DNA from: Clostridium sp. Cult3
Lineage (GTDB): Bacteria > Bacillota > Clostridia > Tissierellales > Tepidimicrobiaceae
Direction of reading: 5' to 3'
Length of the DNA: 64,000 nt
Assembly: GCF_021655115.1 (NCBI RefSeq)
Contig: NZ_PPXY01000022.1
Coordinates: forward strand, 1 to 64,000
Shown here in pieces: positions 45,422-53,790 of the stretch (its first letter is position 1; each line of letters opens with the position of its first letter). The notes beneath the pieces are model-generated. The model searched no databases. It saw only the letters and a list, made by a program, of their open reading frames with translations, and was not told the origin of the DNA. The translations under genes were made by a program, and so were the position numbers.

Positions 45422-45898
45422 ATGGATATCTTAGTAGATGCTTTCATAGAAATACCTAAAGGGAGTAGCAACAAATACGAATACGATGAAGAAAGAAAGG
45501 TGTTTGTTCTAGATAGAGCATTGTTTTCCCCCATGTTCTATCCTGCTGATTATGGATTTATCCCCAATACTTTAGCGGAAGATGGGGATCCTATAGACAT
45601 AATGGTGCTAATGGCCAATCCTACTTTTCCAGGATGTATGATAAGGTGTAGGGTTATAGGCATGTTCTTAATGGAGGATGAAAAGGGGAAAGATGAAAAG
45701 ATAATAGCCGTTCCTTTAGGGGATCCCAGGTATGAAGAGATAAAAACCATTGAAGATATGGGTTCCCATATGAAAAAAGAATTTGAACATTTCTTTTCCG
45801 AATATAAACAGCTAGAGGGAAAAGAAGTACATGTTAGAGGATGGGCAGATGTAGAGGAAGCTCATAGAGCTATAGAAAAAGCAAAGGAAAATTATTAA
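45422..45898 (+). CDS. ppa: Inorganic pyrophosphatase (family I)
   Basis: 158 residues, short end of the soluble family I. Active-site signature EDGDPIDIMV, plus NKYEYDEE and YPADYGFIP. Hydrolyses pyrophosphate released in biosynthesis. ATG after AAGGAGGAG, 24 bp after the MATE gene. Confidence 0.93.
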   Translation: MDILVDAFIEIPKGSSNKYEYDEERKVFVLDRALFSPMFYPADYGFIPNTLAEDGDPIDIMVLMANPTFPGCMIRCRVIGMFLMEDEKGKDEKIIAVPLGDPRYEEIKTIEDMGSHMKKEFEHFFSEYKQLEGKEVHVRGWADVEEAHRAIEKAKENY

Positions 45899-45900
45899 GA

Positions 45901-45943
45901 ATAACTATCTTTTTTGGTGCCAGGCACCAAAAAAGATAGTTAT
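45901..45943. repeat. Perfect 43-bp palindrome with GGTGCC-A-GGCACC core
   Basis: ATAACTATCTTTTTTGGTGC plus C (45901-45921), central A, and its exact reverse complement (45923-45943): 21-bp arms. It lies between the convergent ppa and ABC-permease genes. The T-run is inside the arm, not after it, so it is not a textbook terminator. The GGTGCCAGGCACC core resembles REP-type palindromes of Firmicutes. Confidence 0.85.
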
Positions 45944-45960
45944 TTGTAACATGATTGTAA

Positions 45961-47634
45961 TCATTCTAATTTCTCAAATTGTCTTCTAATCAAATTCTTT
46001 AAAGTAATGTATAATCCATAGGAAGAGACTGTAAATACAAGTCCTATGATACCATATATAATTAATATATTCGTTTCTACTATTAATAATCTATATACTA
46101 AAAATCCCACTCCCCCCAGGTAAAGAGCGCCTATTCCCATGGCAATCAATACATTTAGATTTTGTTTCATAGCCTTTTGAGGATTATCCCAATCTAATAA
46201 TGGTCTAAATATGTCTATAACCATCCCTAATTCCGTCATAGCTACACTGCCAAGTAAGCCTAAAGTGGTAATCCAAAATATATTTTCAAAATCAATATTG
46301 ATTATAAATGCTAGACTGGCTAGTAAAGATATAATTCCTATGATTTGAACAAATAAGGAGGATAGTATCCTTCCAAAAATCTGATCCCTTGCCTTTATGG
46401 GCATTACCCTTTGAATCCAAAAGCTTTTCCCTTCCCTAGAGAAAGTAGTACATCCTACACAGTTCATCACTCCAAACATGGTGATGATTCCAATTCCTAC
46501 TAGACTAACTATATGTGAATTGCCTTCTGTTAACATACTTAATGCACCTAAAACCTCCTTGCCATTCATAGTAGTGGATATGACCATTACCAAAGGAAGT
46601 ATTAATACCCCTAGTACGGAATTTAGTAAATATACAGGAGTTCTTAGAAGAATTTTTATTTCCTTTAATCCTATGGATAAAAATGGTGGAGAGCTTTTGC
46701 TCAAATCCTCGGTTTTAACTTCTTTATGTTTGCCAGCGGTAGCTACTTCTAATCCGCCAATCAATCCTTCAAAGAATAATTTTTCGCTTAATTGAATCAT
46801 AATCCAAAATACTATTACAGAAGTTCCTACAAATAGTAATAAATTAAATACTCCCCCGATACTAGAATAATTACCCAAGGATAGAGCTGCCCACATGCTA
46901 GGAGGAAATACTAATCCTAGTTTTCTCACTAATATATTGGAATTCTGGGCCATTTCTAAAAAGAAGTCTTCTCCTTTAAGTACGGATTGTTGAGCAATTG
47001 ATTGAATTTTGAACTGAAAGCCTAGCAGAGCTATTAACAGGATAATATATCCTACCACTCTTAATAAATCCTTTCTTCCCTTTATATTGGTGTATTTCAT
47101 AAATAGCATTACTATTATAGAAGCCAATGCTAAAGGTATTATCGGAAGAAATATTATCAGTATAAATGAATATATCCAGTAGAGTAGGCCTTCTTTTCCC
47201 CTTGTTCCATATATTATTATAAAAGGCAATATGATGGGTAAAGATGTCAAATATTCGTTTACCATCAATGTAACAAACTTAGCTCCAACAATATCCTTTG
47301 GCCTTAAAGGTAGAGGAACCAATACATTTAAATCATTGGAAAAATAATATTTCGACATGACATATAAAAATCCAAATAATAATACTATCAATTGAGCATA
47401 TATGAAGCCATTTAAAAGAAACATGGTTTTTTGACCTATACCTATATAAGCTTCATATATCTTAACAAGTCCAGATACTATCATAATATAAGTAGGTATA
47501 AGGGATAGTAGAGCAATAGCTATCAGGATGGTCTGTAATCTATCCCTTTTATTATTAAACTTGTATTGTAAAGCCGAAAGTCCATAGGTAATATTTAAAT
47601 CTGTTTTAATCAAAGAAATTATTTTTTTCATCAT
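45961..47634 (-). CDS. ABC exporter permease
   Basis: 557 residues with twelve or more helices in two blocks and a long central loop (KHKEVKTEDLSKSSPPF) followed by GLKEIKILLRTPVYLLN, like the ABC_export type permeases of clostridia. Partner of the ATPase at 47631; starts overlap as ATGA. Substrate unknown. Confidence 0.75.
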   Translation of the reverse strand: MMKKIISLIKTDLNITYGLSALQYKFNNKRDRLQTILIAIALLSLIPTYIMIVSGLVKIYEAYIGIGQKTMFLLNGFIYAQLIVLLFGFLYVMSKYYFSNDLNVLVPLPLRPKDIVGAKFVTLMVNEYLTSLPIILPFIIIYGTRGKEGLLYWIYSFILIIFLPIIPLALASIIVMLFMKYTNIKGRKDLLRVVGYIILLIALLGFQFKIQSIAQQSVLKGEDFFLEMAQNSNILVRKLGLVFPPSMWAALSLGNYSSIGGVFNLLLFVGTSVIVFWIMIQLSEKLFFEGLIGGLEVATAGKHKEVKTEDLSKSSPPFLSIGLKEIKILLRTPVYLLNSVLGVLILPLVMVISTTMNGKEVLGALSMLTEGNSHIVSLVGIGIITMFGVMNCVGCTTFSREGKSFWIQRVMPIKARDQIFGRILSSLFVQIIGIISLLASLAFIINIDFENIFWITTLGLLGSVAMTELGMVIDIFRPLLDWDNPQKAMKQNLNVLIAMGIGALYLGGVGFLVYRLLIVETNILIIYGIIGLVFTVSSYGLYITLKNLIRRQFEKLE

Positions 47635-48353
47635 TCTGTCAGCTCCAAGAATATTTTTTCTAAAGATTCCCTTTCTTCTGCATGACTACGTAATTCATCC
47701 ATAGTGCCTAAAGCTATTATTCTTCCTTTATTTATGATGGCTATTCTATCGCATAATTTTTCCGCTACTTCTAATACATGGGTAGAGAAGAATACAGTCT
47801 TCCCTTCATCACATCTTTCTCTCATAATTTCCTTTAGCTGAAAGGAGGATTTAGGATCTAATCCTACCATAGGTTCATCTAGTATAAATAGATTAGGCTC
47901 ATGAAGCAATGCAGAGATAAGAACTAATTTTTGCTTCATACCGTGAGAATAACTCCCTATTATATCCCCTACTGCATTTTTAAGATTAAAGATTTCTAAG
48001 TATTTTTCCATTCTTTCTTGCCTTATATCCTTAGGTATTTCATACATATCTGCTATAAAATTGAGATATTCTATTCCCTTTAGCTTATCATATATCTCTG
48101 GACTATCTGGAACATAGGATATCTGACTTTTAGCTTCAATAGGGTTTTCCCAAACATCTATTTCATTGATAAACACCTTCCCACTATCAGGTTTTAATAA
48201 TCCAACTATCATCTTTATTGTAGTTGTCTTTCCTGCTCCATTTGGTCCCAAGAATCCAAATATCTCACCAGGTTCAATATCTAAGTTTACATTATCAACT
48301 GCTTTAACTGTTCCTTTGCTATAGGTTTTAGATAAATTTTGCAATTTTAGCAA
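47631..48353 (-). CDS. ABC transporter ATP-binding protein
   Basis: 240 residues: Walker A GPNGAGKTT, signature YSHGMKQK (SHG for SGG), Walker B LFILDEPMVGLDP, switch His in STHVLEVAEK. EcsA-like exporter ATPase. TTG 48353 follows GGAGGGAAAGG; overlaps the small membrane-protein gene by 7 bp. Part of the GntR cassette 1. Confidence 0.92.
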   Translation of the reverse strand: MLKLQNLSKTYSKGTVKAVDNVNLDIEPGEIFGFLGPNGAGKTTTIKMIVGLLKPDSGKVFINEIDVWENPIEAKSQISYVPDSPEIYDKLKGIEYLNFIADMYEIPKDIRQERMEKYLEIFNLKNAVGDIIGSYSHGMKQKLVLISALLHEPNLFILDEPMVGLDPKSSFQLKEIMRERCDEGKTVFFSTHVLEVAEKLCDRIAIINKGRIIALGTMDELRSHAEERESLEKIFLELTE

Positions 48354-48685
48354 TCCCTTTCCCTCCTTATATATCTAGTAGCTTTTATATTATACATACC
48401 CATCATAATTATATTGGTAATGGGTATTAATATAATCACAAAAATAAAATAATCTCCCATAAAATTAGAAACTATTCCTATTAAGGAGTTCAAAACTCCC
48501 CATAGGATAAATATCTTCCCACAAATATTATTATAAGCTTCTTTGTCTATTATATCTGCTTCTGTCAATCTCCTAGTATTTGCATATAGATTAGCAATCC
48601 TTGGGGTTTTGGCAGTTAAATAGTATATTCCCATTGTGATAAAATATCCACCTACTAACAACATGAGTATACAAAACAAAAACAT
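48347..48685 (-). CDS. DUF3784-like small membrane protein
   Basis: 112 residues with three helices and the conserved GIYYLTAKTPRIANLYANTR block between helices 1 and 2. Resembles DUF3784, which is common next to ABC exporter genes. Function unknown. Confidence 0.6.
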   Translation of the reverse strand: MFLFCILMLLVGGYFITMGIYYLTAKTPRIANLYANTRRLTEADIIDKEAYNNICGKIFILWGVLNSLIGIVSNFMGDYFIFVIILIPITNIIMMGMYNIKATRYIRRERDC

Positions 48686-48705
48686 GCTACCCCTCCTTCT
48701 TTTTA

Positions 48706-49824
48706 CTACCTAATAAATATAAAGGTCAAAATTATCATGATAATGGGAAGTATTAAGAGAAACAGTCCCAATGGCCTTCCAGCATTGACTGTCCAGCCTA
48801 TTCCAAAGCGCTTTTCTACAAATACAGATGAATCCTCTGGATTATAATATATGGTATTGCCAAGCTTCCACATTTCATCGTCATCTTTTCTATAGATTAT
48901 TTCTTCCTTATCTTCTTCTTTTAGTTTTAATTTTTCTCCTCCTTGGCCTAATTTAATACTCAATACAAATCCACCTGCAATTGAAAATATTAGTATAATC
49001 CAGTTTAAAACATCTACCGCTCTAGTGGTTTCAAATATTATTCCATAGGTAAGTAAACTCAATACGCTAAATTCTATTGTAATCAACATTAGAAGAATTA
49101 AAAGATATATAGACCAAGCTTTTTTAAATATAATACTTTTCTTTAAAGATTCTTCTGGATTATTTGGGTCTATCTGTTGTTTTGTCTTCTTTATCATCCA
49201 GTAGATAAGATAGAACATACCTACCATTCCCAGTTGAACTATTGGTAGCAAAAGTACTACACCATAGGATTTATTACTATAGGTGGTAATTTCCCCTTGA
49301 AAATTCCAATGAGTAGGGAGCTTGCTTGGTAAAGAAGGATATACAATAAAAGCTAATATGAAATTGAATAGGGTAATGATTAAGGGGATTAAAAACCAAA
49401 GAGGGGATATATTCCCTATCTTAGATTTATCCCTGCTGTATTTCATATCTACCACTACTATTTTCCTACCGAGTTTATCCCAGCCCTTTGCTTTCTTTAA
49501 ATTTTTAGCCTTAGAATTATATTTTAAGTAGATGATAAACAATACTCCTATATACGAAAACATTAATATCACTTGTAGTTTAGAATTTATGAAAATATAG
49601 AGCAAATAGGAAACTATTATTAGCATTGGTACTCCTATGATTAAATTATCTCTTTTAAAATTTTGCTTCATAAGCTCTACACCATCATCATCTAGTTTAC
49701 TCTCTGGTATAGTAACTCCAAATAATATGTTTTTTCGGATTAATCTAGGCGTTAATATTTGAAGAATAAGCAATACTAGAAGTGTAGAAGTATATATTAT
49801 CATTAGATACATTTTTTCTGCCAT
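48706..49824 (-). CDS. DUF1648 membrane protein (SdpI-like) with DUF5808-type tail
   Basis: 372 residues, about eight helices. The DUF1648 block YPSLPSKLPTHWNFQGEI lies near the middle, and the C-terminal region has DEMWKLGNTIYYNPEDSS before the last helix (DUF5808-like). DUF1648 proteins include the immunity and signal protein SdpI. In cassette 1 it sits 12 bp after the GntR gene; a sensing or immunity role is possible (inference). Confidence 0.75.
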   Translation of the reverse strand: MAEKMYLMIIYTSTLLVLLILQILTPRLIRKNILFGVTIPESKLDDDGVELMKQNFKRDNLIIGVPMLIIVSYLLYIFINSKLQVILMFSYIGVLFIIYLKYNSKAKNLKKAKGWDKLGRKIVVVDMKYSRDKSKIGNISPLWFLIPLIITLFNFILAFIVYPSLPSKLPTHWNFQGEITTYSNKSYGVVLLLPIVQLGMVGMFYLIYWMIKKTKQQIDPNNPEESLKKSIIFKKAWSIYLLILLMLITIEFSVLSLLTYGIIFETTRAVDVLNWIILIFSIAGGFVLSIKLGQGGEKLKLKEEDKEEIIYRKDDDEMWKLGNTIYYNPEDSSVFVEKRFGIGWTVNAGRPLGLFLLILPIIMIILTFIFIR

Positions 49825-49836
49825 ATTTCCCCTCCT

Positions 49837-50217
49837 CTATTTATTGTCCAATCCATCATAGATAGCTTTACAAAGCTTTAAAAACTCCTCCTTTGTTATC
49901 CCCCTACAGTATGAATTCGCAATAATATATTCCATTTCAGAATGGAGATAACCGGTGTACTCTTCTTCTGCTAAAGGCATTGTATCCTTTACCATTGCCC
50001 CCTTTCTTCTATCTATTACTAAAAATCCTTCTTCTTTCAATATATTATATGTCTTATTTACCGTATGAAGATTTATCCCTATATCTTCTGCTAATTGTCT
50101 TACCGAAGGCAATTGTTCCCCCTTTGCTAAATCACCTCTAGCAATTCCTTTTATTATTTGTCGTCTCAACTGCTCATATATTGGCATTTCCGATTCAAAA
50201 TCTATCTTAATAAACAT
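49837..50217 (-). CDS. GntR-family regulator, YtrA subfamily (cassette 1)
   Basis: 126 residues: N-terminal winged helix (PIYEQLRRQIIKGIARGDL, LPSVRQLAEDIGINLHTV) and a short C-terminal dimer domain, as in YtrA regulators of ABC exporters. Likely autorepressor of its own operon (regulator, DUF1648, DUF3784, ATPase, permease); a perfect palindrome overlaps its promoter. ATG after AAAGGAAG. Confidence 0.88.
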   Translation of the reverse strand: MFIKIDFESEMPIYEQLRRQIIKGIARGDLAKGEQLPSVRQLAEDIGINLHTVNKTYNILKEEGFLVIDRRKGAMVKDTMPLAEEEYTGYLHSEMEYIIANSYCRGITKEEFLKLCKAIYDGLDNK

Positions 50218-50232
50218 AGTATTCTTCCTTTC

Positions 50233-50261
50233 TATCTGTTATATATATTATATAACAGATA
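50233..50261. promoter_or_regulatory. Candidate operator of GntR cassette 1
   Basis: TATCTGTTATATA (50233-50245), 3-nt centre, TATATAACAGATA (50249-50261): perfect 13-bp arms. It covers the -10 box (50247-50252) of the cassette's promoter. Confidence 0.7.
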
Positions 50262-50275
50262 ATTATAGATTTCAA
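50247..50275 (-). promoter_or_regulatory. SigA promoter of GntR cassette 1
   Basis: Minus strand TTGAAA (50270-50275), 17-nt spacer, TATAAT (50247-50252), 30 nt before the regulator's start. Confidence 0.75.
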
Positions 50276-50292
50276 TAACATATTTTTGCAAA

Positions 50293-50326
50293 ATAAAGAG
50301 ACAGCTTTATTTTGCTGTCTCTTTAT
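50293..50326 (-). terminator. Terminator of the HAD phosphatase gene
   Basis: AAAGAGACAGC (50295-50305) pairs with GCTGTCTCTTT (50314-50324) with two extra outer pairs; ATTTTGC follows on the minus strand, six bases after the stop. Confidence 0.75.
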
Positions 50327-50331
50327 CCTAT

Positions 50332-51024
50332 CTATTGAGCCTCTTCTCTATGCTGGAACAAGTATTCATTAATATCATAAAAATCTTCCCATCCGATATA
50401 GTCTATATCCTTTTCAGCACAATATTCTTCTAAATAATCCTTAGCAAATAATATGTCCGCCTCCTTTGCTACATACTTATCCGTAAAACCATCACCAAGG
50501 AATATTATCTTTTTATATTTTTTCCTATATTTATTTAATATTTCTACCTTACAGTCTATATAATCCTCCCTATGGATAAGATGGTTTAAATATTTTTCGT
50601 CATAAAATTCCACTTCAATATCTCCACCATCAAAAATCAATCTATTACCATATATAGGGATATCCTTGAATCCATGTTTTGCCATAAAAGGTTCTATTCC
50701 ATTTATAAATCCTCCACTTACTATTACAAAAGGAATATGGTGTTTTTTTAAATTATTGTAAAATATCTTAAATCCTTCCTGTAGTTGAATATCTGTAAGT
50801 ATATACTCTACATAGGCTTCTTCAGTCATATCTATGCTTCTAAATTCCAATGTGGATAGAGTTTTTAAGTCGATTTCTCCCTTAAAATATCGTTCTCTAA
50901 GCTTATTTATATATTTCTCTTCTCCATATTTATCAAATAACCTAACATTTGTATCAAAAGTAGTTATTGTTCCATCGAAGTCAGATAGAACAATAGCATT
51001 ACTCAAATCTTCTATGATTCTCAT
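50332..51024 (-). CDS. HAD-IB phosphatase, MtnX-like
   Basis: 230 residues. HAD motifs: VLSDFDGTIT (nucleophile Asp), VIVSGGF, and IFLGDGFTDKYVA. Closest in layout to MtnX, the phosphatase of the methionine salvage pathway, but no mtn genes are adjacent, so the substrate is open. ATG after AGGAGG. Confidence 0.82.
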   Translation of the reverse strand: MRIIEDLSNAIVLSDFDGTITTFDTNVRLFDKYGEEKYINKLRERYFKGEIDLKTLSTLEFRSIDMTEEAYVEYILTDIQLQEGFKIFYNNLKKHHIPFVIVSGGFINGIEPFMAKHGFKDIPIYGNRLIFDGGDIEVEFYDEKYLNHLIHREDYIDCKVEILNKYRKKYKKIIFLGDGFTDKYVAKEADILFAKDYLEEYCAEKDIDYIGWEDFYDINEYLFQHREEAQ

Positions 51025-51215
51025 ATTTACCTCCTAAAATAGTTTATCTATAATTAAGCTAAATATTTATTGACTATGTATCAGATTATAATATTTTCTG
51101 TTATTTGTCAATTAAGAGGTATTTTACATAAAATATTAGATCTACTTAATAATTTCATTATAAATAGCTCATACTAAATAGGAAACAATCTAATAAATAG
51201 GAGAGGATGAGCTCT

Positions 51216-51452
51216 ATGGAAAATCCAAGAACCATTGGTGAAATTTTAGCCCAGACTAAAAGGATTGATGAAAACAACTGGAACAGTACCCAATACTTAA
51301 ATAGCATAAATATGCTTCTTACCTCCAGTGATTTAGGAAAAGCAAAAGATGAGAAGCTATCGGAAAAATTTACCCAACTCCATCATAAAATGGAGGACAT
51401 CAATAAATTAACTGAAGACCTACTCTCCCATTTAAGCAGCAGACATAATTAA
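51216..51452 (+). CDS. Small helical protein of unknown function
   Basis: 78 residues (MENPRTIGEILAQTK...), two amphipathic helices, no signal or membrane segment. ATG 51216 is 9 nt after AGGAGAGG; ATG 51207 overlaps that site. A CATACTA about 30 nt upstream resembles the -10 of forespore sigma factors, so sporulation expression is conceivable but unproven. The hairpin at its 3' end shares sequence with the start of the sigma gene downstream. Confidence 0.65.
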   Translation: MENPRTIGEILAQTKRIDENNWNSTQYLNSINMLLTSSDLGKAKDEKLSEKFTQLHHKMEDINKLTEDLLSHLSSRHN

Positions 51453-51474
51453 AGTGATGGATATCCATCACTTT
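51451..51474 (+). terminator. Perfect 24-bp palindrome after the small protein gene
   Basis: AAAGTGATGGAT and ATCCATCACTTT form a perfect 12-bp hairpin immediately after the stop, followed by AATTTATTATAT. The T-run is weak. Its 3' arm contains ATATCCATCAC, complementary to the ribosome-binding and start region of the sigma gene (51569-51579). Confidence 0.6.
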
Positions 51475-51577
51475 AATTTATTATATAGAAAAATATGCAA
51501 AATAAAATTATATATTTTATATGGTTTATAAAGGATTTTATGAATCTATGTAGAATATAATATATTAGGTGATGGAT

Positions 51578-52408
51578 ATGAAAGCAAAACAATTGGAATT
51601 CAATAACCAAGAACAGCTTTCCAATGAACAGCTCCTTATTCTTTATAAAAAAAATAAGGATATAGCTACTAGAAACGAAATCATCCTAAATAACATAGGT
51701 CTAGTATATGTTGCAGCAAGAAAAAGGTTAAATACCTCTACTTGCTTTACCTTTGACGATCTAGTACAAGAAGGAGTCATAGGCATGATTAAAGGAATAG
51801 AAAAGTTTGATATCACCAGAGACACCAGCTTTTCTACCTATGTTTATTATTGGATTATTCAACAAATGGATAGAGCTATTATGAATAATGGCTACATAAT
51901 AAGGCTTCCTGCCTATATGTACGAGAAGATAAGTACCGTATCCGTGGCAGAAAACGACTATATTGCTAATAATCATGAAGTAGATATAAAAGCTCTTTGT
52001 GATGAAATGAATATTGATGAGGAAGAATACTATCAAATCAATTACTACAAAAAAAATTATTATAATTTGACTTCTCTTAATTCTATTATCAACCCTGATT
52101 CTGATGAAAGCTATGTTGAACTTCAAGACTATATTCCATGCCAAGACCTTCCTATAGAAAATGCCATTATCTCTAAAAACCTAAAAAAACAATTAAGTAA
52201 AATGCTAGATACCCTGTCCCCCAAGGAAAGAGATGTATTGGAACTTAGATTTGGACTGAATGGAAAAGCCCCCCTTACCTTGGAGGCTATAGGTAATAAG
52301 TATAATCTTACTCGGGAAAGGATAAGACAAATTGAAAGCAAAGCTTTAAAAAGAATCCAGAGACAAAATCCTAAAACTAGCCTTAAAGATTATCTAATAG
52401 AGTATTAA
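51578..52408 (+). CDS. RpoD-related alternative sigma factor
   Basis: 276 residues: sigma regions 2, 3 and 4 without region 1. Region 2 has DDLVQEGVIGMIKGIEKFD and a changed -10-recognition helix, FSTYVYYWIIQQMDRAIM, in place of the RpoD YATWWIRQAI. Region 4.2 TLEAIGNKYNLTRERIRQIE is RpoD-like. Probably a non-essential group 2-type sigma factor with a shifted promoter preference. ATG 51578 follows AGGTGAT; GTG 51569 is too close to it. It shares overlapping stop codons with the convergent M48 gene. Confidence 0.85.
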   Translation: MKAKQLEFNNQEQLSNEQLLILYKKNKDIATRNEIILNNIGLVYVAARKRLNTSTCFTFDDLVQEGVIGMIKGIEKFDITRDTSFSTYVYYWIIQQMDRAIMNNGYIIRLPAYMYEKISTVSVAENDYIANNHEVDIKALCDEMNIDEEEYYQINYYKKNYYNLTSLNSIINPDSDESYVELQDYIPCQDLPIENAIISKNLKKQLSKMLDTLSPKERDVLELRFGLNGKAPLTLEAIGNKYNLTRERIRQIESKALKRIQRQNPKTSLKDYLIEY

Positions 52409-53634
52409 TCCATATAATTAGAAAAAAATTCTACTCTTTCTTCTGCCGTTGGATGGCTATGATACCATATTTTAAATATATTACTTGAACGAGGGATACT
52501 CAAACTTTCCTCATATAATTTAAATATGGTAGAAATAGCTGTTTCTTTGTTTTTTGTTAGCTCTATTTCTATATTATCAGCTTCTTTCTCCATATATCGG
52601 GAACTAACATTAACTATTGGATTAGCAAAAAACATATAGAAGTTTAAGACCAGTAATATTAAAGGTATAGATGCTATATCATATAATCTATTAAATCCAA
52701 AACTTCCATTGGAATTTATAAGAATCCAATTAGATGTTTTATATACAAGATACATGATAAATATAGATCCAATCCCTCCTAAAACTATTCCCTTCCAAAT
52801 ATGCCCTTTTACATAATGACCTATTTCATGGGCCGTAACACTTAATATTTCCTCTTTACTCAATTTGGATATAGTCGTGTCCCACAGGACTATTCTCTTG
52901 GATTTAAATACTCCTGTCATATAGGCGTTCATCTCCCTTGTATCTTTGCTTTTATCTACCTCATAGATTTCTGCATCTTCTATTCCCGCTTTTTTTAGAA
53001 GTTGTTTTATTTCTTGCCCCAGTTCACCATCTTCTATAGAAGTATATTGATTAAATATTGGGTCTATATACATGGGAGATATAAAAGTAATAAAAACAAT
53101 AACTGGTATGGATAACAATCCTAAATATAGCCACCATCTATTAGGACTTCTATACATTAAGTAGTATGGGAACCATATAATCAAAGAGAATGCTATAGTG
53201 TTTAACAGAAAGCTTTTTAACACTACTTCTAGCCATCTATATATACTTTGATTTGATAGACCATATCTATGTTTTAAAACAAAACTACTATAAAAGCTAG
53301 TAGGTAATGAAACGAGTAAGTCGATTATTGAAAAGATCACTACATATATTACTCCTGATATAAACAAACCCCTTCCCTTTCCACCAGCAAAAGTTCCAAT
53401 TTTATTTGATAATCCAGTAATTAGGAATAATAGGGGCACCAAAAACTTAAGTAATAGATTTATAGCCCATACCTTTAAATTGGACTTTCTATAGTCATAA
53501 GCCTCCTTTGGTATATCTGGGTACTCTATTTCTAATCTATCCATATTCTTATACTCACTTACCAATATGAATACAATAAAGGCCAACAGGAATATGAAGA
53601 ATAGAATAATCCATGAAAATAGTTTTTTATCCAC
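52405..53634 (-). CDS. M48-family metallopeptidase (Ste24/CAAX protease-like)
   Basis: 409 residues. N-terminal helices, zinc motif TAHEIGHYVKGH and downstream Glu in YMEKEADNIEIEL. Membrane quality-control or CAAX-type protease. GTG 53634 follows AAAGGAAGG; the longer frame to 53652 would start inside that site. The 3' end overlaps the sigma-factor gene tail by 4 bp. Confidence 0.9.
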   Translation of the reverse strand: MDKKLFSWIILFFIFLLAFIVFILVSEYKNMDRLEIEYPDIPKEAYDYRKSNLKVWAINLLLKFLVPLLFLITGLSNKIGTFAGGKGRGLFISGVIYVVIFSIIDLLVSLPTSFYSSFVLKHRYGLSNQSIYRWLEVVLKSFLLNTIAFSLIIWFPYYLMYRSPNRWWLYLGLLSIPVIVFITFISPMYIDPIFNQYTSIEDGELGQEIKQLLKKAGIEDAEIYEVDKSKDTREMNAYMTGVFKSKRIVLWDTTISKLSKEEILSVTAHEIGHYVKGHIWKGIVLGGIGSIFIMYLVYKTSNWILINSNGSFGFNRLYDIASIPLILLVLNFYMFFANPIVNVSSRYMEKEADNIEIELTKNKETAISTIFKLYEESLSIPRSSNIFKIWYHSHPTAEERVEFFSNYMD

Positions 53635-53744
53635 TTTAGTCCTTCCTTTCAAATTTCTATATATAATATTATATCAAAATCTATAATAATATTATTATTT
53701 GCCACCCTAAGCATAAACAAAGGGTTTCAATTCAGAATGGAATA

Positions 53745-53790
53745 CTATAAAATATAGAATCTCCTTTTTAGGAGATTCTATATTTTATAG
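53745..53790 (-). terminator. 20-bp-stem terminator of ABC cassette 2
   Basis: CTATAAAATATAGAATCTCC (53745-53764) pairs perfectly with 53771-53790 around a 6-nt loop. It takes in the stop codon of the permease gene (53785-53787). Confidence 0.7.
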
